Shown here piece after piece: positions 5,862-6,438 of a DNA stretch of 6,438 bases (position 1 is the first letter of the stretch; each line of letters begins with the position of its first letter). The notes under the pieces were generated by a model. The model had not been told where the DNA came from and made no database searches. It was given only the letters and a program-made list of their open reading frames with translations. Made by a program: the position numbers and the translations under genes. Location: the NCBI RefSeq assembly GCF_937891315.1, contig NZ_CALAGI010000054.1:1-6438 (forward strand), in the 5' to 3' direction. Source of the DNA: an uncultured Amaricoccus sp. (lineage in GTDB: Bacteria; Pseudomonadota; Alphaproteobacteria; Rhodobacterales; Rhodobacteraceae).

Positions 5862-6438
5862 GCCGGGTTCTCCGTCTCGGTTCGCGCGGGGCGGAGGGCA
5901 CGTTCGACGTGGGTGGTGACGCGGCCGTCGAGGGAGGTGACGAGCTTGACCACCTTGCGGTCCTGGAAGGCGCCGAGCTGTCCGGTGGCGAGCAGGGCGA
6001 CGCGGCCGCCTGGCTGGCGGATCGAGAGCTGGATCTCGTCGGTCGCCTGACGCGGGATCTCGATCATCTGGCCAACCCGCAGGTCACGCAGGGCCGAGAC
6101 GCTGAGCGCCTGACGGTGCAGCACGGCGTCGACCGCCACGGGCGCGGCGGCGGCGGTCCGGCGCATCAGTGATTTCCACAGGTCGTTCGGTCGATCCTTC
6201 GCCGCCCGCGCGTCGAGTTCGCGGATCGAGGCGCGGATCACGTCGAGCGCCGACAGCGGCAGGATGAGCGACAGGCCACCCTCGCGCCCCCCCTCGCCGA
6301 GGCGGAGCGAGACATCGAACACCAGCACGTCGATATAGTCCGGCCCGAGCCGCATCTGCGAGAGATTCTGCCGCTGGTCGCGGATATGGAGCGCCTTGGT
6401 CAAGGGGCGACCGAGGCTCGCGCCGATCGCCTGCGCGA
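5846..6438 (-). CDS. fliM: Flagellar motor switch protein FliM, C-terminal part (5' end off the window)
   Basis: The frame is open to the right edge, giving 196 visible residues; the TTG at 6403 is an internal leucine, not the start. The first half (about 6172-6403) resembles the end of the FliM middle domain, including VLVFDVSLRLG and GLSLILPLSALDVIRASI, the strand-rich region that precedes the C-terminal domain. The second part (about 5942-6136) is a SpoA (FliN-like) domain with LRDLRVGQMIEIP and the closing GQLGAFQDRKVVKL. In flagellar FliM this domain binds FliN at the base of the C-ring, on the cytoplasmic face of the motor, and takes part in direction switching. A polar tail of about 30 residues follows. 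The gene converges on the catabolic operon and belongs to a different unit, presumably flagellar. A FliN-like or type III secretion SctQ protein is the alternative; the middle-domain match favours FliM. Confidence 0.8.
   Translation of the reverse strand, partial: AQAIGASLGRPLTKALHIRDQRQNLSQMRLGPDYIDVLVFDVSLRLGEGGREGGLSLILPLSALDVIRASIRELDARAAKDRPNDLWKSLMRRTAAAAPVAVDAVLHRQALSVSALRDLRVGQMIEIPRQATDEIQLSIRQPGGRVALLATGQLGAFQDRKVVKLVTSLDGRVTTHVERALRPARTETENPAQSAS

Noticed and set aside
4826..6172. + strand open frame of 448 codons crossing the end of the operon
   Set aside because: It is out of frame in the hydrolase gene and antisense to fliM. The fragment DLDHLANPQVTQGRD is only the reverse reading of the SpoA region.

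Overview
The window is very GC-rich (roughly 70% by eye) and almost entirely coding. Codon usage (strong G/C at third positions), translationally coupled gene overlaps and the protein families present point to an alphaproteobacterium, perhaps of the Rhodospirillales/Acetobacterales or Rhizobiales type. The sequence alone does not fix the genus.

Layout. Six genes run on the + strand as one apparent operon from the left edge to position 5861. They are the 3' end of a DppB-type permease (cut by the left edge), a DppC-type permease, a fused double-ATPase subunit (DppD+DppF in one chain), an NAD(P)-dependent aldehyde dehydrogenase, a short-chain dehydrogenase/reductase, and a P1-family (DmpA/NylC-type) N-terminal nucleophile hydrolase. 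Four of the five junctions are 1- or 4-base start/stop overlaps. The only gap is 16 bases, before the short-chain dehydrogenase, and it carries a strong ribosome binding site. From 6438 back to 5846 on the - strand lies the C-terminal part of a FliM-type flagellar motor switch protein, whose 5' end is off the right edge. Its stop lies inside the end of the hydrolase gene, so the two transcription units converge and overlap by 16 bases.

How the genes may work together. The transporter is of the dipeptide/oligopeptide/nickel class and should import a small peptide-like or amide compound, using a periplasmic binding protein that is not in this window and may lie upstream. The hydrolase would open an amide bond in the cytoplasm. 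The dehydrogenase pair could oxidise an alcohol to an aldehyde and then to an acid. Together this looks like a dedicated uptake-and-catabolism locus for an amide- or peptide-linked compound with an oxidisable alcohol or aldehyde carbon. That pathway is an inference from gene content; the families are well supported but the substrate is not known.

No tRNA, rRNA, CRISPR array, insertion sequence, obvious terminator or operon promoter was found. The only stretch outside genes is 4089-4104.
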